DNA from: CAZJGF01 sp964545665
GTDB taxonomy: Bacteria; Chloroflexota; Dehalococcoidia; GIF9; AB-539-J10
Reading direction: 5' to 3'
Length of the DNA: 15,827 bases
Assembly (NCBI GenBank): GCA_964545665.1
Contig: CAZJGF010000027.1
Span: 1 to 15,827, forward strand
The notes beneath the pieces were generated by a model. That model searched no databases. It worked only from the letters and a program-made list of their open reading frames with translations, and was not told the DNA's origin. Shown here piece after piece: positions 1 to 7,513 of this stretch. A program made the position numbers and the translations under genes. Position 1 is the first letter of the stretch, and every line of letters starts with the position of its first letter.

Positions 1-2
1 GA

Positions 3-830
3 CTAGTACTTCTGATACCCTTGTGGACGAGGCGGCGACTTCTTCATGTCCATACCGAGCATTTCGCCAAGCCTAGCATATGCTGGTTTTAGATCATACT
101 CCTCTTTGTATTCTTGAATCATCGGGATTCCCCAATTATGCTCCTGCAGAAATCTGGCGCCAGCGATGAAATCCGGGAGCATTTCTGGCAATAGCGTGAA
201 AAGGATTTCATCATCTTGTGCAAAAGCCAACCTTCGGTCTCCCTTACAAGGAATGGCAACAGCGCACTCACGTTTCAACAATGAGGGAACCACAGCATAA
301 ACACAAGCTGCATGACCGGAAAGCTGAGAATGTACGTCCCTACCATCAATCCAGCATTTGATAATCAGAAGCTGACTTGTCATCATGCCGTTAACATGCA
401 TAACAATGACATCGGGCATGAAGCTACAAGTACTAGCAGGAGCTGCTACAATGCCTTCGTACAAGCCATATTCAAGATGAGGCATATTCTGGCACCACAC
501 TGCGGCTGCTTCGAGGTCCTTCACACTGTCCGGATAGCGATGGTGTCCTTCTAAGAAATACGGGGCCCGCTCGGCAAAACCCAATCCTATCACAGGCTCG
601 AAGCACCACAAGTCTTCTTTGAACATGGCAATGGTCAAACCGTCCCGTTGCGATTTTGCAAAACTCTGGCACAAAGCATATTTATGCCCCCAATCACGAG
701 TCGGGACGATAGCATCTTCCGGAACCTCCCGCTTATTCTTCAACATCTTAACGGCTATGGGGTGCACCCGCATGCGAAGCCACTGCTCTAACTCTGCTGC
801 ACATTCATGGACTTCTTTCAAACCAATCAT
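3..830 (-). CDS. DUF169 family protein (COG2043)
   Basis: A complete 275-residue soluble protein of the DUF169 family, recognised from the N-terminal pattern VHPIAVKML near residues 22-30, a conserved Cys in ALCQSFAK (about residue 54) followed by DG, and a second Cys in DLWCFEP with the GLGFAERAPYFLEGHH segment after it. The family is common in anaerobes and archaea and has no established biochemical function. There is no signal peptide or membrane segment, so it should be cytoplasmic. The ATG at 828-830 is backed by the strong Shine-Dalgarno sequence AGGAGGG four bases upstream. It is in the same direction as the RND exporter but separated from it by about 370 bp with its own candidate promoter, so it is probably its own transcription unit. 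Family assignment is fairly sure; function is unknown. Confidence 0.85.
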   Translation of the reverse strand: MIGLKEVHECAAELEQWLRMRVHPIAVKMLKNKREVPEDAIVPTRDWGHKYALCQSFAKSQRDGLTIAMFKEDLWCFEPVIGLGFAERAPYFLEGHHRYPDSVKDLEAAAVWCQNMPHLEYGLYEGIVAAPASTCSFMPDVIVMHVNGMMTSQLLIIKCWIDGRDVHSQLSGHAACVYAVVPSLLKRECAVAIPCKGDRRLAFAQDDEILFTLLPEMLPDFIAGARFLQEHNWGIPMIQEYKEEYDLKPAYARLGEMLGMDMKKSPPRPQGYQKY

Positions 831-864
831 TTCGCCCTCCTTATTGGATAGTTGGTAAGCAGTA

Positions 865-893
865 AGTGTAACTCAGAAAGACTATGTGGACAA
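865..893 (-). promoter_or_regulatory. candidate promoter of the DUF169 gene
   Basis: On the minus strand TTGTCC (893-888) and TACACT (870-865) are separated by exactly 17 bases, each matching the sigma-70 consensus at four of six positions. A start near 858 would leave a leader of roughly 30 bases containing the Shine-Dalgarno site. The -10 is the same hexamer as in the better dtxR promoter at 8629-8657. The match is modest. Confidence 0.35.
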
Positions 894-1035
894 TCCCCAA
901 GGGTTACGCCAAAACAACACCAGCACTCTGTAGCCAATTAGGCACCCCTTCATATTTTGTTTCCCATTTTCGTCATTGGATTGCCGCAAAATCCATAGTG
1001 AATGCCACAATTGAACTGAAGACCTAAGCTAAACT

Positions 1036-1204
1036 TCACATAACCAACGAACAAGCGAAGACTTTGAACCGATTCCGTTTAGAATAAGAAATGGGCACTG
1101 ATGCTGCAATACCCTCGGGAATATTGTGGATGGCAATAGCCGCAGCTATCATTATGCCAAGGGCAGTGTTTCCAGTAGCGGCGCTGCAGAAAGTAACCAG
1201 TCCC
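1036..1204 (-). pseudogene. remnant of a ZIP-family (GufA/ZupT-like) metal transporter
   Basis: Read on the minus strand, codons from about 1203 down to the TGA at 1038-1036 give an uninterrupted peptide of some 55 residues containing ALGIMIAAAIAIHNIPEG followed by IAASVPISYSK. HNIPEG (codons 1128-1111) is the hallmark of the metal-binding transmembrane helix of GufA/ZupT-type ZIP transporters. Everything upstream of the helix is missing: the frame abuts the stop of the RND gene, and no start codon or earlier helices are present. Downstream it ends after about 30 residues and the other frames do not resume recognisable ZIP sequence. It is therefore a fragment, not a functional transporter. 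The short motif is distinctive but the remnant is small, so the identification is good rather than certain. Confidence 0.6.
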
Positions 1205-3332
1205 TCACGCCTCCCTATCTACAGTTACCCTGATCAAAGCAGGCAGGAATATGATGGCGCCAAAGAAACAAATGCCTATCCCAATGATAGGGACAAGAGC
1301 CAAGAACCTCATTGAAGGGTGGCCGGAGAAAAGGAATGCGGAGAACGCCAGACAGGTTGTGGCGGTGCTGAGGAGTATGGCCTTTCCGGTGAGTTGTATA
1401 ACTTGAGGCAGTGAACCCTTACCTTCCTCCAAGTAGCGGTGAATGATATGAATGCCGTCGTCTATCCCTATCCCGATGACCAGGGGTATCATGCCAATAG
1501 AAATAGCGTTCAGATTGGCCACAAACCACTGATGAGTTCCCAGAAGCCCGAGTACACCAAAGGCAACTGGAATCATAGAAAGCAGGGCGTAGACCGGATT
1601 ACGCCGCCTAGTTCCAATGTAAACGATGAGAATGAGTAGCCCTGAAGCCATCAAAGAGGTGCGGATTACGTCAGTGGTTATCGCGGCAAGCAACTTAGTC
1701 CAGAGCACAGCGCTGGCAGTAACATTGGGGTGAATCTCACGCAGATCAGCGAGTAGTTTTTCCTGGTACGATTTATCATACAGGTCGTGATCGGGGATTA
1801 TCCTTATCAAGAACTCCCCCTCATCGGAAACCCACGAACGGGAGATTTCATCTGGCAGCTCCTTCCAGGTCATCGGTGTTACCTCTATCCCGGGCATAGT
1901 GGCGAGTTCGGGATGAAACCTAGTTGCTTGCTCGATGAGCTCCAACTTTTGCTCCTGATTTTCAGGGAGGTAATCGAGGATGGACTCCACTTTTAGCACG
2001 CCATACACATCTTTGAATTCCTTGACGCAGCGGTTGAGTTCGCGCTGCCCGGCAACAATGCAGGTAAGGTGCTCGGGGTCATAGTCGAAATTCTCCTTGA
2101 CATTCTCAAGCTGCTGGTAGGTCTCAACCTGGGTCGGCATGAGTTCATACATGCTCTCGCTCAACCTGGCACTGGGTGCCCTGAGGCTGAACAGGACGAA
2201 GAGGGCAACCAGGACTACCATAAGTCCAGGAGCAAAGCGTTGTATTTGCACACCAACCACTCTGAGAATATTGAACCTTGTGCGCTTAAGTTTGAACCTG
2301 CGAAACTTGAGCCTCAAGACAACCAGAGCAGGAAGCAAGACAAATACTGCCACCAGGGTCAGGAGCAAACCAATGGCACCGATGATGCCTAGCTGACGTA
2401 GCGCTCTGGTCTCAGCAAAGTATAGGGAGAAAAATGCTGCTGCCGTGGTGAGACAACCCAGAATAACCGCTCTTCCAGTGTAGCCAAAGGTATGCTCAAA
2501 GGCAAGGATGACGTCATTGTGTTCCTCCATCTCTCCTATAAACCTGGTCAGTAGGTGTATGCAGTAATCAATACCAAGGCCCAATAGCAGGGCGGCAAAG
2601 GCAGCGGAAAGCGCACTGAGCGAGCCATATACGAGAGATATCACCGCTGATGTCCAGATTATCCCGATGAGCAGGGGGATGATGGACAGAAGCGGTATAG
2701 ACAGGCTGCGAAAAGAGACGAAAAGGAGAAACAAGATTAGTATCAGGGTGATAAACGCTGTGAGGTACAAGTCCTGCATAGCCATCTTGTCACCTTCGTA
2801 GTCAATGACCATCAGACCGCCGGTAAACCCCACATTGAGGGCCCGATAGTCTTCATCCTCCTCCTTAGTTTCGATGATAAGCCTCCCCNNNNNNNNNNNN
2901 NNNNNNNNNNNNNNNNNNNNNNNNNNNNNNNNNNNNNNNNNNNNNNNNNNNNNNNNNNNNNNNNNNNNNNNNNNNNNNNNNNNNNNNNCTTTCGGTAGCG
3001 AAGCTGAGATCTTTTTTATATTGAACGTCATCCCAGCGGCTGTCCTTTTCCAACTTCTTTGCCAGTGCCCTGGCATACGCCCTGGCAGTGTAGGCATTTG
3101 AGTCTGAACAGTCTATGACCACCACTACCATATTGGATCCCCCGAATCGCTCTTCAACCGCCTCGGCCGCCAGGAAATCGGGGTCATCCGACTCATAGAA
3201 TCCTTCCAGGCTGGTATCTATGGTGACCTTCGAAGCCGGAATAGCAGCCAGCACTGTTATGCCAAGCACGACAGCCACCGTCTTCGCCGGATGGCGGGTC
3301 GTCGCTTTCACCACCCATTCAAGAATGTTCAT
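1205..3332 (-). CDS. RND-superfamily (MMPL/COG1033) exporter, interrupted by an assembly gap
   Basis: Inner-membrane exporter of the COG1033/MMPL branch of the RND superfamily, expected to use ion gradients to move hydrophobic or lipid-like substrates. The ATG at 3330-3332 starts about 115 readable residues: one transmembrane helix (about residues 17-36) and the start of an extracytoplasmic loop. After the 100-N run about 560 residues remain: five helices, a second large loop, then a second six-helix set, giving the usual two-fold repeat. The helix-4 and helix-10 motifs GLGIDYCIHLLTRF and GIGIDDGIHIIHRY, with the Asp residues used for proton relay, are both present. The two sides read in different frames only because the N run is not a multiple of three and is a placeholder. 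The start overlaps the stop of the membrane-fusion gene as ATGA, so the two are translationally coupled. Substrate unknown. Confidence 0.9.
2889..2988. other. assembly gap (100 Ns)
   Basis: Exactly 100 consecutive Ns, the usual placeholder for a gap of unknown length. It falls in the first extracytoplasmic loop of the RND exporter. About 120 loop residues are visible between the first and second helices; related proteins usually have more, so the true gap may differ from 100 bases. Frames across it should not be interpreted. Confidence 0.98.
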
Positions 3333-4564
3333 CGCAGCACAACTCTTTCACCCTCTTTTAGCCCGGACAGAACTTCAGTGCACACGCCATCGGTCAAGCC
3401 CAGGGTAACTTGCCGCTTCTCAGCCTTATCATTGGTGACAACTTCTACCCAGGCCCTTTCCAGAGATCCCCGGATAGCTCGATTGGGTATCATCAATACA
3501 TTGTTACGCCGATCGGTGACAATGTCAGCAGTAGCACTCATGCCGTCCTTAAGTTCTTCATCGGGACTTAGCAAAGTTATGGTAGTCTCGTAGGACACCT
3601 CATCTTCCCAGACTTTGCCTGTTGGTGAGACGAAGGTTACCTTCCCCTTTACCTTTTTATGGGGCAGAGCATCCAAGGTAACTAGGGCCTCCTGCCCCAG
3701 CCTCACTCCGGAAATATCCATCTCATCAATATCGCCAATCATTTCCACTTTACTGGGATCAACCAGATAGATTGCTGGACTGGCATATGCCGCAGTCGAA
3801 AGCTGTTGGCCTTCGTGTATATAGACGTCAGCTACCATACCATCAAAGGGAGCAGCGATGACCGCTTTGGCTAATTCAAGCTCAACCATCTCTAATTCTC
3901 GCCCCACTGTGACTACCTCCAGCTTGGCCATGTCAAGAGCTGTCTTCGCCTGATCTCTCTGTAGCTCGATTAGCCTCACTGAAAGGGGCAAAGCCCATCT
4001 TGTAGAGTGCAATTTCTCTTTAGCTTTGGCTACTCCTGCCTCAAGCAACTCTAGCTGGACCTGCGCGTCATCAACTTCGCCTAGCTCCATTAGCCTTTGC
4101 GCCTCTTCCAAACCACCCTCAGCCTCCTCCAGAGCCAACCATGTCCCTGGCAAGTCGCTAATGTAAGCACCAGTTTACATAGGATAAATTGTCTGCATTA
4201 GCTTGTGTTCAGCCATTTCAAAGTCAACCTGTGTCATTTCATATCTACCCTGAGCCATTCCACATCTATCCTCAGCCAACTTCAGCTTCAGTTCTAACGG
4301 CCCAGTATCAAGCCTGGCTAACATTTGACCCTTGACCACCTTGTCCCCCTTTTCTACCAAGAGCACCCGTACTTCTCCCATAGTACCGAATGACAAATAC
4401 TCTTTATGACGCATTTCTAAATTGCCTTCTTTGACAGAGGCACTTATCACTAGATCGCCTCGAATAACCTCACCGGTTTCCCAAGACGTTTCAGTGTCAG
4501 CACATCCAGCCAGGATCAGGCAAACCAGGCACACCATCGTTATTAGAATCAACAATTTCTTCAT
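3329..4564 (-). pseudogene. RND/HlyD-type membrane-fusion lipoprotein with an internal in-frame TAA
   Basis: Periplasmic-adaptor-like lipoprotein partner of the exporter. The ATG at 4562-4564 opens with a lipoprotein signal peptide (hydrophobic stretch, lipobox LAGC, Cys21). Next come the first half of the biotinyl-lipoyl domain (VEKGDKVVKGQMLARLD), a long helical hairpin rich in A, E, L and K, the second lipoyl half (VIAAPFDGMVADVYIHEGQQLS), a beta-barrel (VEMIGDIDEMDISGVRLGQEA) and a membrane-proximal domain ending in GLKEGERVVLR. One frame runs the whole way, 411 codons plus stop, a normal family length, but codon 130 is TAA (4177-4175), inside the hairpin. No Shine-Dalgarno site precedes the first possible restart (TTG at 4153). 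This could be a nonsense mutation, a sequencing error or, less likely, readthrough. The 3' end overlaps the exporter start by 4 bp. Regulation is probably by the divergent TetR protein. Confidence 0.85.
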
Positions 4565-4592
4565 CTGATCAGCCAGCTTCGATTATTATTAT

Positions 4593-4609
4593 TGAACCGA
4601 AATGGTTCA
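4593..4609. promoter_or_regulatory. inverted repeat, candidate TetR operator
   Basis: TGAACC-GAAAT-GGTTCA is a perfect 6-5-6 palindrome of a size typical of TetR-family operators. It lies immediately after the predicted start point of the efflux operon and 29 bp before the lipoprotein ATG, where a bound repressor would block transcription. I do not see it elsewhere in the window. That this TetR protein binds here is inferred from position and symmetry. Confidence 0.5.
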
Positions 4610-4619
4610 TTTATTACAA

Positions 4620-4648
4620 AATATACCGAATGTTCTTGACATTGTCAA
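4620..4648 (-). promoter_or_regulatory. promoter of the membrane-fusion/RND operon
   Basis: Minus-strand TTGACA (4648-4643), a perfect -35, lies 17 bases from TATATT (4625-4620), a five-of-six -10. Transcription would start near 4613, about 50 bases before the lipoprotein ATG. Its -35 forms a 13-bp palindrome with the -35 of the opposite promoter. Confidence 0.65.
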
Positions 4649-4664
4649 TACTTTTTTATAATAT
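4636..4664 (+). promoter_or_regulatory. promoter of the tetR-family gene
   Basis: Plus-strand TTGACA (4636-4641) is followed after 17 bases by TAATAT (4659-4664). TATAAT at 4657-4662 is an alternative with a short 15-base spacer. Transcription would begin near 4671, about 40 bases before the ATG at 4711. The -10 lies inside the inverted repeat at 4654-4683. Confidence 0.6.
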
Positions 4665-4683
4665 TTATTAAAATATTATAAAA
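4654..4683. promoter_or_regulatory. 12-bp-arm inverted repeat over the tetR promoter
   Basis: Perfect arms TTTTATAATATT and AATATTATAAAA are separated by six bases. The repeat covers the -10 and start point of the tetR-family gene, so it could serve autoregulation. It is extremely AT-rich, which raises the chance of accidental symmetry, but twelve paired bases without a mismatch is long. It could be an operator or a DNA-melting element. Confidence 0.4.
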
Positions 4684-4710
4684 TGCCACTGCATAACCAA
4701 GAGGTGACTA

Positions 4711-5298
4711 ATGAATGGTTTTGAGCGAAGGAAGGAGCAAAAGAAGAACAGCATCCGTCGGGTGGCGCTGGAACTTTTCAAGGTCTATGGGTTTAACAAG
4801 GTGAGCATGAATGACATCGCCCGCAAGGCGGGTGTTTCTCAGGTCACCATTTACAACCACTTTGGCAGCAAAGAAGAACTGGTGCGTGATGTCATCAAGA
4901 CGCTCTGTGTTGATCTGCTGGGAAAATACCGGGCAATCATAAAGGGAGAAGGTCCCTTTCTGGAAAAACTGGAAACCATTCTTCTGGATAAGACCAAGAT
5001 AGTGGGTCAATTTCAAGGTGAATTGATCCAAACAGCGATCCAAAACGACCCCGAAATCCAGCAGTTTATCGAGCCTATGTGGCAGCAAGAAATTAGCCAG
5101 CTGACGGTCGACTTTCTCCACGAAGGCAAAGAAGCGGGCTGCATAGACCCCGGCCTGTCCGACGAAGCTATCCTAGTGTATTTCGAGATACTGCGAAAAG
5201 GCATACAGGCTGGCTTCAATATACCAGCCAAGATGGAGCGCAACCCACAGCTACTACGTGAGCTGATGTCCCTTTGGGTTTACGGGCTTAATGGGTAA
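4711..5298 (+). CDS. TetR/AcrR-family transcriptional regulator
   Basis: A 195-residue regulator. The N-terminal DNA-binding domain (about residues 8-57) shows the TetR signature: ALELFKVYGFNKVSMNDIA, then the recognition helix in GVSQVTIYNHFGSKEEL. The rest is an all-helical ligand-binding domain without recognisable ligand residues. Length is normal. The ATG at 4711 follows the Shine-Dalgarno sequence GAGGTG with a short spacer. It is divergent from the membrane-fusion/RND operon and shares 146 bp of intergenic DNA holding two promoters and candidate operators, the classic arrangement of a local efflux repressor induced by a transported compound. The 3' end converges with a micro-ORF on the minus strand and overlaps it by 11 bp. 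Confidence 0.93.
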   Translation: MNGFERRKEQKKNSIRRVALELFKVYGFNKVSMNDIARKAGVSQVTIYNHFGSKEELVRDVIKTLCVDLLGKYRAIIKGEGPFLEKLETILLDKTKIVGQFQGELIQTAIQNDPEIQQFIEPMWQQEISQLTVDFLHEGKEAGCIDPGLSDEAILVYFEILRKGIQAGFNIPAKMERNPQLLRELMSLWVYGLNG

Positions 5299-5389
5299 CC
5301 AGAATAACAGCCACATTGCTCCAGGGGACATAAAACGGCCCGTCGCTCAATGAGCAAATAAAGCAAACCTTCAAATCAGTCTTTTCCAT
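5288..5389 (-). CDS. 33-residue micro-ORF with CxxC, downstream of feoB
   Basis: Minus-strand ATG (5389-5387) preceded by AAGGAGG (5404-5398) with an 8-base spacer, encoding 33 residues that begin MEKTDLKVCFICSLSDG. It has one CxxC pair and a hydrophobic end (VAVILVTH). It overlaps the 3' end of the TetR gene by 11 bp on the opposite strand. I do not recognise it. The near-ideal ribosome binding site is the main support; it could also be the start of a truncated gene. Confidence 0.3.
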   Translation of the reverse strand: MEKTDLKVCFICSLSDGPFYVPWSNVAVILVTH

Positions 5390-5393
5390 TCAA

Positions 5394-5468
5394 TCAACCT
5401 CCTTGAGAAGGTAAATACCTGCCTCCAGACGAATTGTCAGAGTAAAAGAACAGCCATGCCCAATTCAC
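5394..5468 (-). CDS. 24-residue micro-ORF downstream of feoB
   Basis: Minus-strand GTG (5468-5466) with GGGAGGT (5481-5475) six bases upstream, encoding MNWAWLFFYSDNSSGG and eight more residues. It begins 56 bp after the feoB permease stop, and its 3' codons contain the Shine-Dalgarno sequence of the next micro-ORF, so the two could be coupled. Known feoB-associated small membrane proteins often begin with MNW or similar, but the rest of this peptide does not resemble them. It may be a decayed relic. Confidence 0.25.
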   Translation of the reverse strand: MNWAWLFFYSDNSSGGRYLPSQGG

Positions 5469-5524
5469 AAAAATACCTCCCACATATTTTCGGGCGGTGT
5501 GTGTCTCGCAGCATACTAATTCTC

Positions 5525-6832
5525 TTAACCTACAAGAATTCTTCCAATCTGGAAGATGAGAGTAGCTACAACCCAGGCTATCGCTGTGGTATAGAATATA
5601 GCAAAGATAGGCCACCTCCAGGAATTGGTTTCGCTTTTGATAGTAGCGATGGTAGCGACGCAAGGAACATAGAGTAAACAGAAGACCATGAAGGCAAAAG
5701 CAACCAGTGGCGTCCAGCCGAGTTGAGCAGCAATGGCACCTCCTAGAACTCCTTCCTCAGCGGCAAAGAGAGTCCCCATGGTTCCCACCACCACTTCCTT
5801 AGCCAGAAAGCCAAAGAACAGGCTTACCGCTGCCTGCCATTGACCAAAGCCACAGGGCGTAAATATGGGGGCAATAGCTCTTCCAATAGGCTCCAACGCA
5901 CCAGTGTAATTCAGAAGCCAGACGAGTACCACCACCCCAAAGATAATGGTTCCCGCCTTCCTCAAGAAGAGCCTACCTCGCTCCCACATGTGGGTCAGAA
6001 CTCCTTTAACAGTAGGCAGCCGATATGGAGGCAGCTCCATCACAAAGTGACTCGAGATTCCACGAAAGAGGGTCTTGCGTAATACCAGAGCCACGATGAC
6101 AGCCACTATTATTCCAATGATATACATAGAGAAAACTACCAATCCAGCGTGGGCAGCGAAGAAGTAGCCAGCTAACAGAACAAAAATCGGCAGCCTTGCA
6201 CCACAGGACATAAAAGGATTAATCAAAATTGTAGTGAGTCTATCTTTGGGGTTTTCTATAGTCCTGGTAGCCATAACGCCTGGAATATTACAACCAAAGC
6301 CTAAAATCATGGGTATAAAGGACCGGCCATGAAGTCCTATTTTGTGCATCACCCGATCCATGACAAAGGCAGCACGAGCCATATAGCCACAGTCCTCTAA
6401 CACTGCTATAGAAATGAACAAGAGGAATATCGGGGGGACGAAAACAAGCACCGAGCCTACACCACCAATAATACCATCGGCAAGCAGCGAGCCACCCCAA
6501 CCACCAATGCCTGAAGCCAAACCTGCCAGCCAGCCGAAACCAGCATCAATCCAGTCCATAAAAGGCACAGATAGCGTGAAAACGAACTGAAAGGCGACAT
6601 ACATTATGCCCAAGAACAGAGGGATACCCAGCCACCTGTTGACAACTACTCTATCTATCTTGTCTGAAAGAGTGAGCCTCTCAATAGGCGGCTTTTTGAG
6701 AACATCTTTAAGTAATCCGCTGATGAAGCCATACCTGGCATCAGCAATTACGGTCTCAGTCTCATCGCCGTAAATACTCCGAAGATGAGCAAGACTCTGC
6801 TCGTTAGCTCGAAGGATCTCTTCTTTATCCAA
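5525..6832 (-). CDS. feoB: FeoB permease polypeptide (membrane half of ferrous iron transporter)
   Basis: The 435-residue transmembrane part of FeoB, the inner-membrane Fe(II) transporter. It begins with the helical linker that normally follows the G domain (ADARYGFISGLLKDVL, about residues 30-45), then the membrane core: CGYMARAAFVMDR, the first Gate segment with GFGCNIPGVMATR, SCGARLPIF with the conserved Cys, and the second Gate half with FFGFLAKEVVVGTMG. The start is TTG (6832-6830), preceded by AAGTAGGT with a 5-base spacer. The GTPase half lies just upstream in another frame, its stop 7 bases before this TTG. Both frames have stops in the junction (TAG, then TAA), so one indel cannot join them; a real split into two polypeptides fits best. 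Last main gene of the feo operon. Confidence 0.92.
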   Translation of the reverse strand: MDKEEILRANEQSLAHLRSIYGDETETVIADARYGFISGLLKDVLKKPPIERLTLSDKIDRVVVNRWLGIPLFLGIMYVAFQFVFTLSVPFMDWIDAGFGWLAGLASGIGGWGGSLLADGIIGGVGSVLVFVPPIFLLFISIAVLEDCGYMARAAFVMDRVMHKIGLHGRSFIPMILGFGCNIPGVMATRTIENPKDRLTTILINPFMSCGARLPIFVLLAGYFFAAHAGLVVFSMYIIGIIVAVIVALVLRKTLFRGISSHFVMELPPYRLPTVKGVLTHMWERGRLFLRKAGTIIFGVVVLVWLLNYTGALEPIGRAIAPIFTPCGFGQWQAAVSLFFGFLAKEVVVGTMGTLFAAEEGVLGGAIAAQLGWTPLVAFAFMVFCLLYVPCVATIATIKSETNSWRWPIFAIFYTTAIAWVVATLIFQIGRILVG

Positions 6833-6839
6833 CTTTTAC

Positions 6840-7511
6840 CTACTTGAATTTCTTAGTTATATCTTCATCTCTTTCCAACAGCTTCACTGCCAGCCATCTA
6901 GGAGAATACTTCCTGGAAAGCTCCCCATCCTGGGAAATAAGCCTCTCTAAACTGGCAATTTCCTCCTCTACCTCCCGGCCGTAATTTATTACCAGTCCTC
7001 TTACTTGAACTTCCTTCTCCGACACTCTTATTATCTTCTTGACCAGCTCTTCGGTGCCTCGGTTGCGATTGGCAACCATAGGTACTACTGGGGCTCCAAG
7101 GAGACGGGATAGTTCTTCAACATCAATTCGGTATTTCCTCGAATCGGCTTCGTCCATCATATTAAGTGCCACTATTAACCGGGCTCCCATTTCCAGAAGC
7201 TGCAGAGCAAGATAAAGGTTTCGCTCCAAATTTGAAGCGTCAACGATATCCACTACAGCATCTGGTTTCTCCTCGACAATGAAGTTCCTGGCAACAACCT
7301 CATCTGGGGAATAGGCAGTAAGGCTGTAAACTCCGGGAAGGTCAACCACTCTAATGCTGTAACCCTGGTAGCTGCAGCTCCCCTCCTTCTTCTCCACTGT
7401 TACTCCTGGCCAGTTACCCACATGCTGCCGCGCTCCAGTCAAATTGTTAAACACCGTAGTCTTGCCTGAATTCGGATTCCCTGCCAGGGCGATGGTTATT
7501 TTTTTTACCAT
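6840..7511 (-). CDS. feoB: FeoB GTPase polypeptide (cytoplasmic G domain)
   Basis: Cytoplasmic regulatory G protein of the Fe(II) transporter. G1 is GNPNSGKTT (about residues 11-19 from the chosen start), the switch region is GNWPGVTVEKKEG, G3 is DLPG, and G4 is NMMD. A helical GDI-like segment follows, ending at LLERDEDITKKFK before TAG, where a full FeoB would run on into the membrane domain. I prefer the ATG at 7511-7509 because GGAGG lies seven bases upstream; another ATG at 7517 sits only one base from that Shine-Dalgarno site and would add two residues. The preceding feoA ends two bases before this ATG, so translation is probably coupled. Everything needed for GTP binding is present. 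Confidence 0.92.
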   Translation of the reverse strand: MVKKITIALAGNPNSGKTTVFNNLTGARQHVGNWPGVTVEKKEGSCSYQGYSIRVVDLPGVYSLTAYSPDEVVARNFIVEEKPDAVVDIVDASNLERNLYLALQLLEMGARLIVALNMMDEADSRKYRIDVEELSRLLGAPVVPMVANRNRGTEELVKKIIRVSEKEVQVRGLVINYGREVEEEIASLERLISQDGELSRKYSPRWLAVKLLERDEDITKKFK

Positions 7512-7513
7512 TT

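Noticed and set aside
1091..1315. Plus-strand 74-codon frame with a hydrophobic start
   Set aside because: It is the antisense of the ZIP remnant and the end of the RND gene; the minus strand carries the recognisable HNIPEG motif.
2069..2396. Two overlapping plus-strand frames
   Set aside because: They lie wholly inside the RND exporter on the other strand, with no ribosome binding site and no recognisable protein.
4175..4564. Separate short lipoprotein gene followed by an independent HlyD-like gene from 4153
   Set aside because: Both parts are in the same frame with only a TAA between, each has half of one lipoyl domain, and the second part lacks a ribosome binding site and signal peptide.
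4708..5121. Minus-strand 137-codon frame
   Set aside because: Antisense shadow of the TetR-family gene, which has a clear helix-turn-helix and start signal.
5394..5663. Full 89-codon minus-strand frame
   Set aside because: Its first two thirds overlap the 3' end of feoB in another frame; only the last 24 codons have a ribosome binding site and were kept as a micro-ORF.
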